DNA of 64,000 nucleotides from an uncultured Maribacter sp. (GTDB taxonomy: Bacteria > Bacteroidota > Bacteroidia > Flavobacteriales > Flavobacteriaceae): the NCBI RefSeq assembly GCF_947500405.1, contig NZ_CANMRY010000001.1, positions 62,001-126,000 of the forward strand, given 5' to 3'. How positions within the stretch are numbered: the stretch's first letter is position 1; each line of letters opens with the position of its first letter. Made by a program: the position numbers and the translations under genes. The notes under the pieces were generated by a model that saw nothing but the letters and a program-made list of their open reading frames with translations, made no database searches and had not been told where the DNA came from. This document shows, piece by piece, positions 17,139-25,715 of the stretch.

Positions 17139-17471
17139 CTATCCTAATTCCGCTTGAACTAAATAATAAAAAGCAGGTCTACTCTTCATTCTTATTCCAG
17201 ACATTTTAGTTGCAACACTTTGTATTGCTTCCATTGCCTTATCTTTATCTGTAACGCCAAGCTTCTTTTCTACAAAGTTTCTACGAACAGTTTCTAATTC
17301 AGAAGCATCTTGCCCAGAAACTAATGTAGCATCTTTATTATTTACCATAGACTTTAAGCTATTTACATAGCCATCTAATTTATCTTGATCAATGTCTGTA
17401 ACACCACAATCGTTTAATTGACTAACTGCTGTGGCTTTTAATTTTGCTAGCTTTTCTGCTAATTCACTCAT
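17139..17471 (-). CDS. DUF2853 family protein
   Basis: 110 aa, cytoplasmic and helical. It matches the DUF2853 family: an N-terminal coiled helix, LDGYVNSLKSM, the signature ELETVRRNFVEKKLGV (about 59-74), and a C-terminal GIRMKSRPAFYYLVQAEL. Function unknown. It is a single gene between two plus-strand units and faces the SMP-30 gene tail to tail. Confidence 0.85.
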   Translation of the reverse strand: MSELAEKLAKLKATAVSQLNDCGVTDIDQDKLDGYVNSLKSMVNNKDATLVSGQDASELETVRRNFVEKKLGVTDKDKAMEAIQSVATKMSGIRMKSRPAFYYLVQAELG

Positions 17472-17637
17472 AATAGATATTGGTTTTTAGTTAATATTTT
17501 ATTCTGCTTAGTAAGATAATTAAAAGTAAATAAAATTCATAAAACCTCAGGATATAAAATATTTATTATTAAAATTAAAGTTTCTTGTATATCTTTAAAA
17601 AACCATTTAACTGGTTTTATCTATTTCCTAATAAAAT

Positions 17638-18285
17638 ATGCCAAAAAAAATTTTAGTAACCCTTTTTTTTTTAAGTAGTATTTTTTCTATTTATAGTCAA
17701 AACAGGTTTCAAGAAGAAGTTAATTTTATTCAAGAAAAAAATAAATTCCTCTGGAATAAAAACGAAGAAACCATTGTATTTACAGGGAGTTCTAGTATAC
17801 GACTTTGGAAAAACCTAGATACTATTTTTCCAAAAAATCAAATAATAAATACTGGATTCGGAGCTTCTCTATCTGGAGACTTATTACACTATGTACAAGA
17901 GTTAATACTAAATTACAAACCTGTAAAAGTATTTATTTATGAAGGTGAAAATGATATTGCTTATGACAAAACACCAAAAAAAATCATACAAAACATTAAC
18001 AATATAATTAAAAAAATTAGAAATCAAAACAGCCAAACATACATTGTATTAATTTCTGCTAAACCAAGTATTAAGAGATGGCATTTAAGAAAAAAGTACA
18101 AACGCTTTAATAGAAAACTTAAGAGGGTAACAAAAAAGGACAGACTATTACATTTTGTTAATGTGTGGAAGCCTATGCTAAACAGTAATAAAATAAATAC
18201 TAAAATATTTAATAAAGATGGTTTACACATGAATAAAGAAGGATATAATATTTGGTATTCTGTTATAAAAAAACACTTAAATTAA
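17638..18285 (+). CDS. Secreted SGNH/GDSL-type esterase
   Basis: 215 aa with a signal peptide ending near YSQ (about residue 21). Block I reads FTGSSSIRLW (about 43-52), the GSSS variant of the GDS nucleophile motif; block II contains NTGFGASLSGD; block III is YEGENDIAYD (the N of GxND); block V is KDGLHMNKEG, giving the catalytic Asp and His. The fold hydrolyses esters, often O-acetyl groups on sugars. It lies 6 nt before a GH20 hexosaminidase, so deacetylation of an amino-sugar glycan is a reasonable guess. Confidence 0.88.
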   Translation: MPKKILVTLFFLSSIFSIYSQNRFQEEVNFIQEKNKFLWNKNEETIVFTGSSSIRLWKNLDTIFPKNQIINTGFGASLSGDLLHYVQELILNYKPVKVFIYEGENDIAYDKTPKKIIQNINNIIKKIRNQNSQTYIVLISAKPSIKRWHLRKKYKRFNRKLKRVTKKDRLLHFVNVWKPMLNSNKINTKIFNKDGLHMNKEGYNIWYSVIKKHLN

Positions 18286-18291
18286 AAGCAA

Positions 18292-19908
18292 ATGAAGTTC
18301 AAAAACTTTTGCCAACTAACTATAATGGTAATCCTAACAATATTAGTTTTAGGGTGTAAAAAACAACAAAAACCAAGAATTAAATTTCCGATAACAGATT
18401 TATCTAAGGAAAATATAATCCCAAAACCATTAAAAACAATTGCAACAAATAATGCTTTTGGGTTAGATATGCATACTGCAATTTACACAACAAAAGGCGC
18501 TGCAGGTTTTGAAGACATTGGTATCTTTCTAGCTAAAAAAATTAAATCAAAAATTAATCTAGAAATTCCTGTAAATTCTGAAGGACTAGAAACTATTGAA
18601 CGTGTTATTTACATTAACAAATCAGACAGTTTAGATCTAGATACTCCAGAAGCATACCAACTATATATAAACCAAGATTCTATTATTCTTAATTCTAATA
18701 CTGCAGAAGGTGCCTTTAGAGGTATACAAACACTAAGGCAAATTATTCCCGAAGTAAGTAACGATACTCTAGCGAAACATAAGATTTGGCCTATAGCCTC
18801 TGGAAAAATAATAGATGCTCCAAATTTTGAATATAGAGCCTCAATGCTAGACGTTGCTAGGCATTTTTTTAGTGTAAAAGATGTAAAAAAATACATAGAC
18901 CTTTTAGCTTACTATAAAATAAATGTATTACATCTTCATTTAACAGATGACCAAGGTTGGCGTATAGAAATAAAATCATGGCCTAAACTAACTAAAATAG
19001 GTGGAAGCACAGAAGTAGGCGGAAAATCTGGAGGCTTTTACACGCAAGAAGATTACAAAGAGATAGTTGCTTACGCAGCAGAAAGATACATTACTATAAT
19101 CCCTGAAGTAGATATGCCCGGCCACACTAATGCAGCGTCTGTCTCCTACCCTATTTTAAATGGTAATGGGAAAGCACTTAAATTATATGAAGGCATGCGT
19201 GTTGGTTTTAGCACATTTAACACAAGAAAAGATACTGTATATAGCTTCATTAATGATGTAGTTAAAGAAATTTCAGCTATTACTCCAGGGCCATATTTTC
19301 ATATTGGAGGAGACGAAAGTCATGTAACTAAGAAAAAAGATTATATCTATTTTGTAAATAGAGTAGAAAAAATTGTCCAAAAACATGGAAAAAGGATGAT
19401 TGGGTGGGAAGAAATTGTAAATGCTAATGTAGACTCTACCTCTATATCTCAATATTGGAAACACTCTAAAAACGCTAAAAGAGCAGTAAAAAAAGGTATG
19501 AAAGTGATTATGTCTCCCGCAGAAAAAACGTATTTAGATATGGAATATGATACACTTTCTAAACATGGCTTACATTGGGCTGCTTATATTCCTGTGGATA
19601 CTGCATACGTATGGACTCCTGAAAATTTTAAAGGTATACCAAAAGAAAGTATTTTAGGTATAGAAGCTCCCTTATGGTCAGAGACTATTAGCACTATAGA
19701 GGAACTAGAATATTTAGCTTTCCCAAGAATCATAGGCTATTCTGAATTAAGTTGGAGCACCAAAGAAAATAGAGATTGGGAAGATTATAAAGTTCGTTTA
19801 GGAAACCAAGCACCATTTTTAGATCGTATGGATGTAAAATATTACCAATCTAAATTAATAGATTGGAAGAAAAGCAAACGCACCTATGAAACTATAGAAA
19901 AAGATTAA
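18292..19908 (+). CDS. GH20 beta-N-acetylhexosaminidase lipoprotein
   Basis: 538 aa. Lipobox VLGC (Cys22), then an N-terminal GH20b alpha/beta domain (about 45-180, ending in AEGAFRGIQTLRQI) and the GH20 TIM barrel (about 185-515): LDVARHFF, VLHLHLTDDQGWRIEIKSWP, IIPEVDMPGHTNAA, and HIGGDESH with the catalytic pair Asp341-Glu342. It removes terminal beta-GlcNAc/GalNAc from chitin fragments or glycans using substrate-assisted catalysis. Being a lipoprotein, it should face the periplasm or cell surface. Co-transcribed with the SGNH esterase and closed by a strong terminator. Confidence 0.95.
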   Translation: MKFKNFCQLTIMVILTILVLGCKKQQKPRIKFPITDLSKENIIPKPLKTIATNNAFGLDMHTAIYTTKGAAGFEDIGIFLAKKIKSKINLEIPVNSEGLETIERVIYINKSDSLDLDTPEAYQLYINQDSIILNSNTAEGAFRGIQTLRQIIPEVSNDTLAKHKIWPIASGKIIDAPNFEYRASMLDVARHFFSVKDVKKYIDLLAYYKINVLHLHLTDDQGWRIEIKSWPKLTKIGGSTEVGGKSGGFYTQEDYKEIVAYAAERYITIIPEVDMPGHTNAASVSYPILNGNGKALKLYEGMRVGFSTFNTRKDTVYSFINDVVKEISAITPGPYFHIGGDESHVTKKKDYIYFVNRVEKIVQKHGKRMIGWEEIVNANVDSTSISQYWKHSKNAKRAVKKGMKVIMSPAEKTYLDMEYDTLSKHGLHWAAYIPVDTAYVWTPENFKGIPKESILGIEAPLWSETISTIEELEYLAFPRIIGYSELSWSTKENRDWEDYKVRLGNQAPFLDRMDVKYYQSKLIDWKKSKRTYETIEKD

Positions 19909-19921
19909 TTTTCTTCCATAA

Positions 19922-19956
19922 AAAAAGCCTTCATTATACCATAATGAAGGCTTTTT
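19922..19956. terminator. Bidirectional terminator (GH20 / DUF5606)
   Basis: A perfect 16-bp stem (19922-19937 with 19941-19956), 3-nt loop, and A-run and T-run on opposite sides, between convergent genes. Confidence 0.9.
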
Positions 19957-19973
19957 CTTTTTATAAATTTGGT

Positions 19974-20396
19974 TTATTCTTCCTCAGAAGCGTCCCCTTC
20001 TTTTTTCTCATCAAAATCTATAATACCCTGGTCATGTAGTAAATTATACCATTGCACTACCTTTTTAATATCACTAGCATATACTCTATCCTCATCATAA
20101 TTTGGTAAAACTTCAAAAAAGTACTCTTCTAACTTTATTTTATCTGCTTTATGAGAAACACTAGTTTTACCTCCTTTTTCTTTTACTTGTATTTTTAAGA
20201 ATACTTCTCTTAAAGGTAATTCTTCATCTAAAGTATAAATAGCAATTTCAGATAATACACTTACATTGCTACGCAAACTAACGCTTATCTTTTTTCCGTC
20301 TAATAAAGACTCTGCTACAAAACCTGTTCTTGTTTGCGTTAACAACTTATATAATCCTGGTTTACCAGAAATGGATAAAATTTTATCTAACCCCAT
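19974..20396 (-). CDS. DUF5606 domain protein
   Basis: 140 aa, cytoplasmic. It opens with GLDKILSISGKPGLYKLLTQTRTGFVAE, a form characteristic of the Bacteroidota DUF5606 family, followed by a second beta-rich part and a helical region near VYASDIKKVVQWYNLL. The C-terminus is an acidic tail. Function unknown; it follows peptide deformylase by 60 nt in the conserved ruvX-def-DUF5606 order. Confidence 0.88.
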   Translation of the reverse strand: MGLDKILSISGKPGLYKLLTQTRTGFVAESLLDGKKISVSLRSNVSVLSEIAIYTLDEELPLREVFLKIQVKEKGGKTSVSHKADKIKLEEYFFEVLPNYDEDRVYASDIKKVVQWYNLLHDQGIIDFDEKKEGDASEEE

Positions 20397-20456
20397 ACTA
20401 CTATTAAATTTTTAAGACCGCAAATATGCTACTTTTACTTTAATTAATTAAGCTAT

Positions 20457-21047
20457 TTAACGACGTTTTTTCATTTCGGGAAAACGCATTCTATAATCTG
20501 CCTTAATTTTCCCTTTAGATATATTGCTTAGTCTCCCCTTAAGCAATCGCTTTTTTAAACTAGATATCTTATCTGTAAAAAGTATTCCTTCTATATGATC
20601 ATATTCATGCTGAATAACTCTAGCTAGCAATCCATTATAAGATTCTTTATGCTCTTTAAAGTTTTCATCTAAATAAGATATTTGTATAGTATCTTTCCTA
20701 GAAACATCTTCTCTTACATCTGGAATACTAAGGCACCCCTCATTAAAACTCCATTCTTCTCCTGCTTCTTCAGTTATTTTGGGGTTAATAAATACTTTTT
20801 TAAATCCCTCTAATTGCTTTTTTTCTTCGGCAGACATATCATCATCTTCTGCAAAAGGAGATGCATCTACTAAAAACAAACGAATAGGAAGACCTATTTG
20901 AGGTGCCGCCAAACCTACTCCATGTGCATTATACATTGTTTCCCACATATTTTCTAACAACGTATCTAGCTTAGGATAATCTTTATCTATTTCTTTGCCA
21001 ACTTTTCTTAACACTGGGTCTCCGTAGGCTATAATTGGTAATATCAT
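20457..21047 (-). CDS. def: Peptide deformylase
   Basis: 196 aa. It removes the formyl group from the N-terminal Met of new proteins. All three motifs are present: GVGLAAPQ (43-50), EGCLS (103-107, metal ligand Cys105) and HEYDH (147-151, metal ligands and catalytic Glu148). An acidic insertion (EDDDMSAEEK, 67-76) is common in Bacteroidota forms. It starts in a TAATG overlap with the ruvX stop, so the two are translationally coupled. Confidence 0.97.
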   Translation of the reverse strand: MILPIIAYGDPVLRKVGKEIDKDYPKLDTLLENMWETMYNAHGVGLAAPQIGLPIRLFLVDASPFAEDDDMSAEEKKQLEGFKKVFINPKITEEAGEEWSFNEGCLSIPDVREDVSRKDTIQISYLDENFKEHKESYNGLLARVIQHEYDHIEGILFTDKISSLKKRLLKGRLSNISKGKIKADYRMRFPEMKKRR

Positions 21048-21472
21048 TACTTTCTGTTTAAATATGCTTGTAAAATTATAGTAGCACTAATTTCGTCTAC
21101 TAAAGCTTTATTTTTTCTTTTATTTTTTTTTAATCCGCTATCTATCATGGTTTGGAATGCCATTTTAGAAGTAAACCTTTCATCTTGCCTTTCTACAGGC
21201 ATATTTGGAAAAACTTTAGCTAATCTATTTAAAAAAGGAATTATATATGCTTCTGATTCTGATGGCGTATTATCCATTTGTTTAGGTTCCCCTACAATAA
21301 TTATATCTACCTTTTCTTCTGCAACATACTTTTGCAAAAAAGGAACCAAATCATGTGTTGCCACAGTTGTAAGTCCAGAGGCTATTATCTGTAACTCATC
21401 GGTAACTGCAATTCCAGTTCTCTTTCTACCAAAATCTATTGCTAAAATTCTTCCCAAATTAATTTTTGGCAA
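21047..21472 (-). CDS. ruvX: Holliday junction resolvase RuvX / pre-16S rRNA nuclease YqgF
   Basis: 141 aa RNase-H-like nuclease. Landmarks are LAIDFGRKRTGIAVTD (10-25, first catalytic Asp), IIVGEPKQMDNTPS (middle) and QDERFTSKMA (catalytic Glu region), with ALVDEISATIILQAYL at the end carrying the last Asp. The family trims the 5' end of 16S rRNA. It is first in the ruvX-def-DUF5606 operon and divergent from dapD. Confidence 0.95.
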   Translation of the reverse strand: MPKINLGRILAIDFGRKRTGIAVTDELQIIASGLTTVATHDLVPFLQKYVAEEKVDIIIVGEPKQMDNTPSESEAYIIPFLNRLAKVFPNMPVERQDERFTSKMAFQTMIDSGLKKNKRKNKALVDEISATIILQAYLNRK

Positions 21473-21531
21473 AAATAAAGGATAAATTGTTATAACTATA
21501 AATTTGAAAGAGGTATTCCCATACTTCCACT

Positions 21532-21539
21532 TATATTTG
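21532..21539 (+). promoter_or_regulatory. Bacteroidota -7 box TATATTTG (dapD)
   Basis: Matches TAnnTTTG, 19 nt before the dapD ATG; a TTTG at 21503-21506 could be the -33 element, although the 25-nt spacing is long. Confidence 0.55.
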
Positions 21540-21558
21540 TGGAAATTTTAGATACAAA

Positions 21559-22374
21559 ATGACAGAATTACAAAATATTATAGAAAAAGCGTGGGATAAT
21601 AGAGACCTATTAAAAGAAAACGCTACACAAGATGCTATTAGAAAAGTTATCGATTTATTAGATAAAGGAAAATTACGTGTTGCAGAACCTACTACAGATG
21701 GTTGGCAGGTTAATGAATGGGTTAAAAAAGGTGTAGTACTTTATTTCCCTATCCAAAAAATGGAAACATTAGAAGCAGGTGTATTTGAATACCACGATAA
21801 AATGCCTCTTAAGACAGATTATGCTGGCCAGGGTGTTCGTGTTGTTCCTGGAGCTTCTGCTCGCCAAGGTTCTTACCTTTCTCCCGGAACTATTTTAATG
21901 CCTAGTTATGTAAACATAGGTGCTTATGTAGATGAAGGTACCATGGTAGATACTTGGGCAACTGTAGGTAGCTGCGCACAAATTGGTAAAAACGTTCACT
22001 TAAGTGGTGGTGTTGGTATTGGCGGTGTTTTAGAACCTTTACAAGCTGCTCCAGTTATTATTGAAGATGGTGTTTTTGTTGGTTCTCGTTGTATTGTTGT
22101 AGAAGGGGTTAAAGTAGAGAAAGAAGCAGTTTTAGGAGCCAATGTAGTTTTAACTATGAGTACAAAAATTATAGATATAACTGGAGATAAGCCGGTTGAA
22201 ACAAAGGGTGTTGTTCCTGCACGTTCTGTGGTTATTCCTGGAAGTTATACTAAAAAGTTTGCTGCTGGAGAATATAATGTTCCTTGTGCTCTAATTATTG
22301 GTAAACGTAAAGAAAGTACAAATAAGAAGACTTCTTTGAATGATGCTCTTAGAGAATATGATGTAGCTGTTTAG
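21559..22374 (+). CDS. dapD: Tetrahydrodipicolinate N-succinyltransferase
   Basis: 271 aa. It makes N-succinyl-2-amino-6-ketopimelate in the lysine/diaminopimelate pathway; lysA of the same pathway is at 49616. A helical N-terminal domain (1-95) is followed by a left-handed beta-helix of hexapeptide repeats (about 100-225: SYVNIGAYVDEGTMVDTWA, GSCAQIGKNVHLSGGVGIGG, VIIEDGVFVGSRCIVVEGV) and the C-terminal strand CALIIGKR. It is a monocistronic gene with its own promoter and terminator. Confidence 0.97.
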   Translation: MTELQNIIEKAWDNRDLLKENATQDAIRKVIDLLDKGKLRVAEPTTDGWQVNEWVKKGVVLYFPIQKMETLEAGVFEYHDKMPLKTDYAGQGVRVVPGASARQGSYLSPGTILMPSYVNIGAYVDEGTMVDTWATVGSCAQIGKNVHLSGGVGIGGVLEPLQAAPVIIEDGVFVGSRCIVVEGVKVEKEAVLGANVVLTMSTKIIDITGDKPVETKGVVPARSVVIPGSYTKKFAAGEYNVPCALIIGKRKESTNKKTSLNDALREYDVAV

Positions 22375-22400
22375 ACTCATTTTAAAATTCATAATTAAAC

Positions 22401-22433
22401 AAAAGCCATGAGATTGACCTCATGGCTTTTTTT
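22401..22433 (+). terminator. Terminator after dapD
   Basis: A 12-bp stem (AAAAGCCATGAG with CTCATGGCTTTT), 6-nt loop, followed by seven T. The A-run upstream could also serve the convergent gene at 22463. Confidence 0.9.
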
Positions 22434-22462
22434 GGTTATTGTATGAAACTTTTAGAATTAAA

Positions 22463-23425
22463 CTACCAATTTACAGGAGCTGTCCAACTATAATAATCTC
22501 CATTAATTTGATGTTTTATAGACCCTGATAGATTTATATTCCATGGAGTAAGATTATTTACTGGAAAAGCACTTGCTATTTGTTTCCTATTCCATCTAGA
22601 TCTTGTACATTTAATTCTGTCTTGAGCCCCCATAGCTATATTTTTTGTAATATAACTTCCAAAAGGACCGACTTTAATTGATACAGTACCATTTATATTA
22701 TAATCATAATTTCTTTGTTCTAATTCAGCATATCTCAATTTACCTTTACTGTTTCTCCAATAAAGTTTAGTTTCGATCCACAAAAAAGCAGTATTACCTA
22801 CCATTGTTGCTTTGAGCTGTTGAACATACCTCATTTGTCTACTAGAGAGCCCAGCCATATAATCATTAGTATAGCATTCAAGGTATCTTTCCCGATAAAA
22901 ATCTTTATGAGTAGTACCAGCAGTACCATGCCCATTATTAGATAAATTAATTCTTGAATTTAAAGTAGCATTTTTATTTTCAGAACTTAATTCAATTGTA
23001 GTTATTTGAAGATTATCAATTTTTTTAAGCTCAGAATCTAAATCCGAATTTGCCATAAAAACACCATCAACAAAACTTATTGTTTGATCCGCAACTTTAA
23101 ACTTATAATCTACATTCATAATAGCCATTAATGCAAAAGTAAGTTGATCAGCTATCTCTAATTCTGCATCATCATCTGTAGTAAAAGCTTTGATAAAAAA
23201 AGCATTTTCGTTATTATCTAATGACCAATCCACTACCTCTTCCTCTGAACTTAACTGGTTTATCTCTGTATGTAAAGCATAAAAGCTATCCCAATCAGTA
23301 AAAGTTAATCCCTGAAATTTTTGAACAGTGTTTTCAATTTCCAAATTTTCTTGATTAACATTGTTTCTTTCACAAGATGTTGATAAACCAAGAACTAATA
23401 ATCCTAGTAATACAATTTTTTTCAT
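22463..23425 (-). CDS. Lipoprotein of unknown function
   Basis: 320 aa. Lipobox STSC (Cys18), then an acidic helical region containing FQGLTFTDWDSFYALHTEI (about 38-56), similar in style to other uncharacterised Bacteroidota lipoproteins, and a C-terminal half rich in Tyr, Trp and Asn with predicted beta strands. I recognise no domain. It stands alone, with large gaps either side, facing dapD and divergent from the glycosyltransferase cluster. Arg/Cys pairs at ERYLECYTND and DRIKCTRSRW may form a disulfide (inference). Confidence 0.75.
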   Translation of the reverse strand: MKKIVLLGLLVLGLSTSCERNNVNQENLEIENTVQKFQGLTFTDWDSFYALHTEINQLSSEEEVVDWSLDNNENAFFIKAFTTDDDAELEIADQLTFALMAIMNVDYKFKVADQTISFVDGVFMANSDLDSELKKIDNLQITTIELSSENKNATLNSRINLSNNGHGTAGTTHKDFYRERYLECYTNDYMAGLSSRQMRYVQQLKATMVGNTAFLWIETKLYWRNSKGKLRYAELEQRNYDYNINGTVSIKVGPFGSYITKNIAMGAQDRIKCTRSRWNRKQIASAFPVNNLTPWNINLSGSIKHQINGDYYSWTAPVNW

Positions 23426-23498
23426 TATCTATTTAATATTTATTAATAATTAGAGTAAAATTACTTCTTTAAATTCTTGATGACGCATAAAATCCTAC

Positions 23499-23522
23499 AA
23501 AAAAAAGAAGGATAAACCTTCT
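23499..23522 (-). terminator. Minus-strand hairpin with U-run in the leader of the 22463 gene
   Basis: AGAAGG-N5-CCTTCT (23506-23522) followed on the minus strand by eight T (23499-23506). It lies 74 nt upstream of the lipoprotein start, in a 281-nt gap with nothing else I can name. It may be an attenuator or the end of a short transcript. Confidence 0.45.
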
Positions 23523-23706
23523 ATTTTTTATTGAAAAATTCTTTATGAATATAAATATATTACGTATCGTTTTCTCTAAATAGAATTAATCTTTATTAAT
23601 ACTAAAATTAAAATTCTTCCGTTATATAATCTACAGAATTTAATTTTACATACGCAACCTTTGTGTAATAATAGAATCTATAAAAAGACTATCTGTTAGT
23701 TCAAGA

Positions 23707-24510
23707 ATGAAACAGCAAAATAAAATATCTGCTTTAATTATTACCTATAATGAAATGGGGTACATTGAAAAATGTATTGAATCTATTGCATTTGCCGATG
23801 AAATTATTGTGGTAGATTCTTATAGTACAGATGGCACTTACGAGTTTTTAGTTGAGCATCCTAAGGTAAAGGTAATTCAACACCCATTTTCAAATTTTAC
23901 AGCGCAAAAAGCATTTACTTTAAAACAAGCTGCTAATGATTGGGTATTGTTTTTAGATGCGGATGAAGTGGTTTCTAAAAAATTAAAGACTGAAATTACT
24001 ACTACTGTTAATTCTAACAACACTAAAGAAGCTTATTGGTTTTACAGAAAATTTATGTTTCAGAACAAAGCTTTAAACTATAGTGGGTGGCAAACAGATA
24101 AAAACTATCGCCTTTTTAGAAAAAGTAAAGCTACCTTTTGTAATAAAAGAATAGTTCATGAAACTTTAAATATTGATGGCGCTACAGGGAAATTAAAAAA
24201 TAAGTTAGATCATTATTGCTATAAAAATTATAGCGTTTATAAAAATAAAGTAAAGCTTTATGGTCAGTTAAAAGCATTAGAAGCTTTTAATAAAAATAGA
24301 AAATTTAATTATTTATTGCTAGCAATAAAACCAAGCTGGAAATTTCTTTTTAATTATTTTATTAGATTAGGAATTTTAGACGGAAAAAAGGGTTTAACCA
24401 TTTGTTATTTAGACGCCCTAGGAGAAGTAGAAAGATATCAAAAACTTAGACAATTAGAAGTTGAAAGTAGACAACTATCTAATATTCAAATAAAAGCTCT
24501 TAGTAAATAG
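23707..24510 (+). CDS. GT2 glycosyltransferase, WaaE/KdtX-like (copy 1)
   Basis: 267 aa GT-A enzyme: ISALIITYNEMGYIEKCIES (6-25), IIVVDSYSTDGTYEF and LFLDADEVVS (DxD) mark the family that adds beta-glucose or similar residues to LPS core heptose. A C-terminal amphipathic region (about 185-240) may bind membrane. It is clearly paralogous to the gene at 27911, sharing SGWQ(T/S)DKNYRLF, (R/K)IVHETL and the CYL(D/N)ALG end. It opens the five-gene glycosyltransferase cluster. Confidence 0.9.
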   Translation: MKQQNKISALIITYNEMGYIEKCIESIAFADEIIVVDSYSTDGTYEFLVEHPKVKVIQHPFSNFTAQKAFTLKQAANDWVLFLDADEVVSKKLKTEITTTVNSNNTKEAYWFYRKFMFQNKALNYSGWQTDKNYRLFRKSKATFCNKRIVHETLNIDGATGKLKNKLDHYCYKNYSVYKNKVKLYGQLKALEAFNKNRKFNYLLLAIKPSWKFLFNYFIRLGILDGKKGLTICYLDALGEVERYQKLRQLEVESRQLSNIQIKALSK

Positions 24511-24598
24511 CATTTTTATACTTCCTTTTTTAAAATAAACCTCTCTTTCATTCGACATTTTATATCTACTTAAAATTTTCAATTATATAGTAATACAT

Positions 24599-24612
24599 TA
24601 TATTGCAATATA
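24599..24612. promoter_or_regulatory. 14-bp perfect palindrome before the 24620 gene
   Basis: TATATTGCAATATA is a perfect palindrome ending 8 nt before the ATG. It could be an operator, but in such AT-rich DNA chance is a real alternative. Confidence 0.25.
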
Positions 24613-24619
24613 TTTTTTT

Positions 24620-25660
24620 ATGAAAATTGCAATAATAGAAGTTAGTTCATCGCATGAAGAATGTATTTACACCCAAGTAAAATTCTTAACGGATTCAAAA
24701 AACAAAGTAACTCTTTTTTTACATCTATCTTTAGAAGCGCAAATACAAGAATATAAAAATCTTTTAACTGAAGTAAATTATTTTGATTTTGATTCCTTCT
24801 TAGGTTTAAAAAAAATTAAACTACAGTGGAAACTCTTACAACAATTAAAAGGTTTTGATATATTAATTTTTAATACAGCTAGCTCCTCTAAAATTGTTAG
24901 AAACCTTGCTTTCTTACTAAATTTTTATTCTGTGCAATGTATAGGTATCCTACACAATACAAAAAAACTTAATTCTAGCTTTACACAGAAAATAATATCA
25001 ACTAAAATTAAAAAATACTATGTCTTAAATGACTATTTGGAGTTAAAACATAAGAAATTAAAAATTTGCAGTTTCTACCCTATTTTTTTTCCCAATTACT
25101 CATTTATAAATAAAAAAAAAGATAATGAAATATGGATTTCTATTCCAGGTAGAATTGATTACAACAGAAGAGATTATTCTTTTTTAATTAACTCCTTATC
25201 AAAAACAAAACCGCTTACTAAAATTAAATTCATTTTTTTAGGAAAGATAGACAATAACTCCGCGCAAGGGAAACAATTAATACATGAACTTAAACAAAAT
25301 AATCTACTCAATCAGTTTATCGTTTTCAATAATTTTATTCCCAATAAAAAATATCATAGTATTTTAAAATCCTCTGATTATATTTTACCATTATTACAAA
25401 CTGAAAATGATTACTTAAACCACAAAATCTCAGGAAGTTTCAATTTAGCTTTTGCCAATAAGACGCCATTAATATGTAATTCTTTCTTCCAAGAAATACC
25501 CGATTTAAAGGAAAACAGTTTGTTCTACTCATCTTCTACTCTAATTAATCTTTTAAAAGAAATTGATCAAGGAAAAGAAATAGGATTAAACAAATACATA
25601 AATTCAAAGTGGGTATATAAATTTCAAAAAAATAAATACTTAAACTTTATTAAAGAATAG
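24620..25660 (+). CDS. Probable GT-B fold glycosyltransferase
   Basis: 346 aa, no signal peptide. The first half is Rossmann-like, with GFDILIFNTASSSK and QCIGILHNTKKL; the second half has ISIPGRIDYNRRDYSFLINSL (about 175-195), KFIFLGKIDNN and a SDYILPLLQ segment, the order seen in GT4-type enzymes (donor-binding half). The classical E-x7-E motif is not evident, so the assignment to GT4 is tentative. The sequence is very Lys/Asn/Ile-rich, more AT-rich than the surrounding core genes. Confidence 0.65.
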   Translation: MKIAIIEVSSSHEECIYTQVKFLTDSKNKVTLFLHLSLEAQIQEYKNLLTEVNYFDFDSFLGLKKIKLQWKLLQQLKGFDILIFNTASSSKIVRNLAFLLNFYSVQCIGILHNTKKLNSSFTQKIISTKIKKYYVLNDYLELKHKKLKICSFYPIFFPNYSFINKKKDNEIWISIPGRIDYNRRDYSFLINSLSKTKPLTKIKFIFLGKIDNNSAQGKQLIHELKQNNLLNQFIVFNNFIPNKKYHSILKSSDYILPLLQTENDYLNHKISGSFNLAFANKTPLICNSFFQEIPDLKENSLFYSSSTLINLLKEIDQGKEIGLNKYINSKWVYKFQKNKYLNFIKE

Positions 25661-25678
25661 TTACACTAACATTTTGGT

Positions 25679-25686
25679 TATCTTTG
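25679..25686 (+). promoter_or_regulatory. Bacteroidota -7 box TATCTTTG (25716 gene)
   Basis: Matches TAnnTTTG 29 nt before the ATG, in the only sizeable gap (55 nt) inside the cluster; a second promoter here is plausible. Confidence 0.45.
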
Positions 25687-25715
25687 ATATCGGTTGATAC
25701 ATTAAAATAAGTTCC

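Noticed and set aside
17599..17618. AAAACCA-N6-TGGTTTT hairpin before the SGNH gene
   Set aside because: Short, AT-rich stem in the leader without a U-run or known motif; likely chance.
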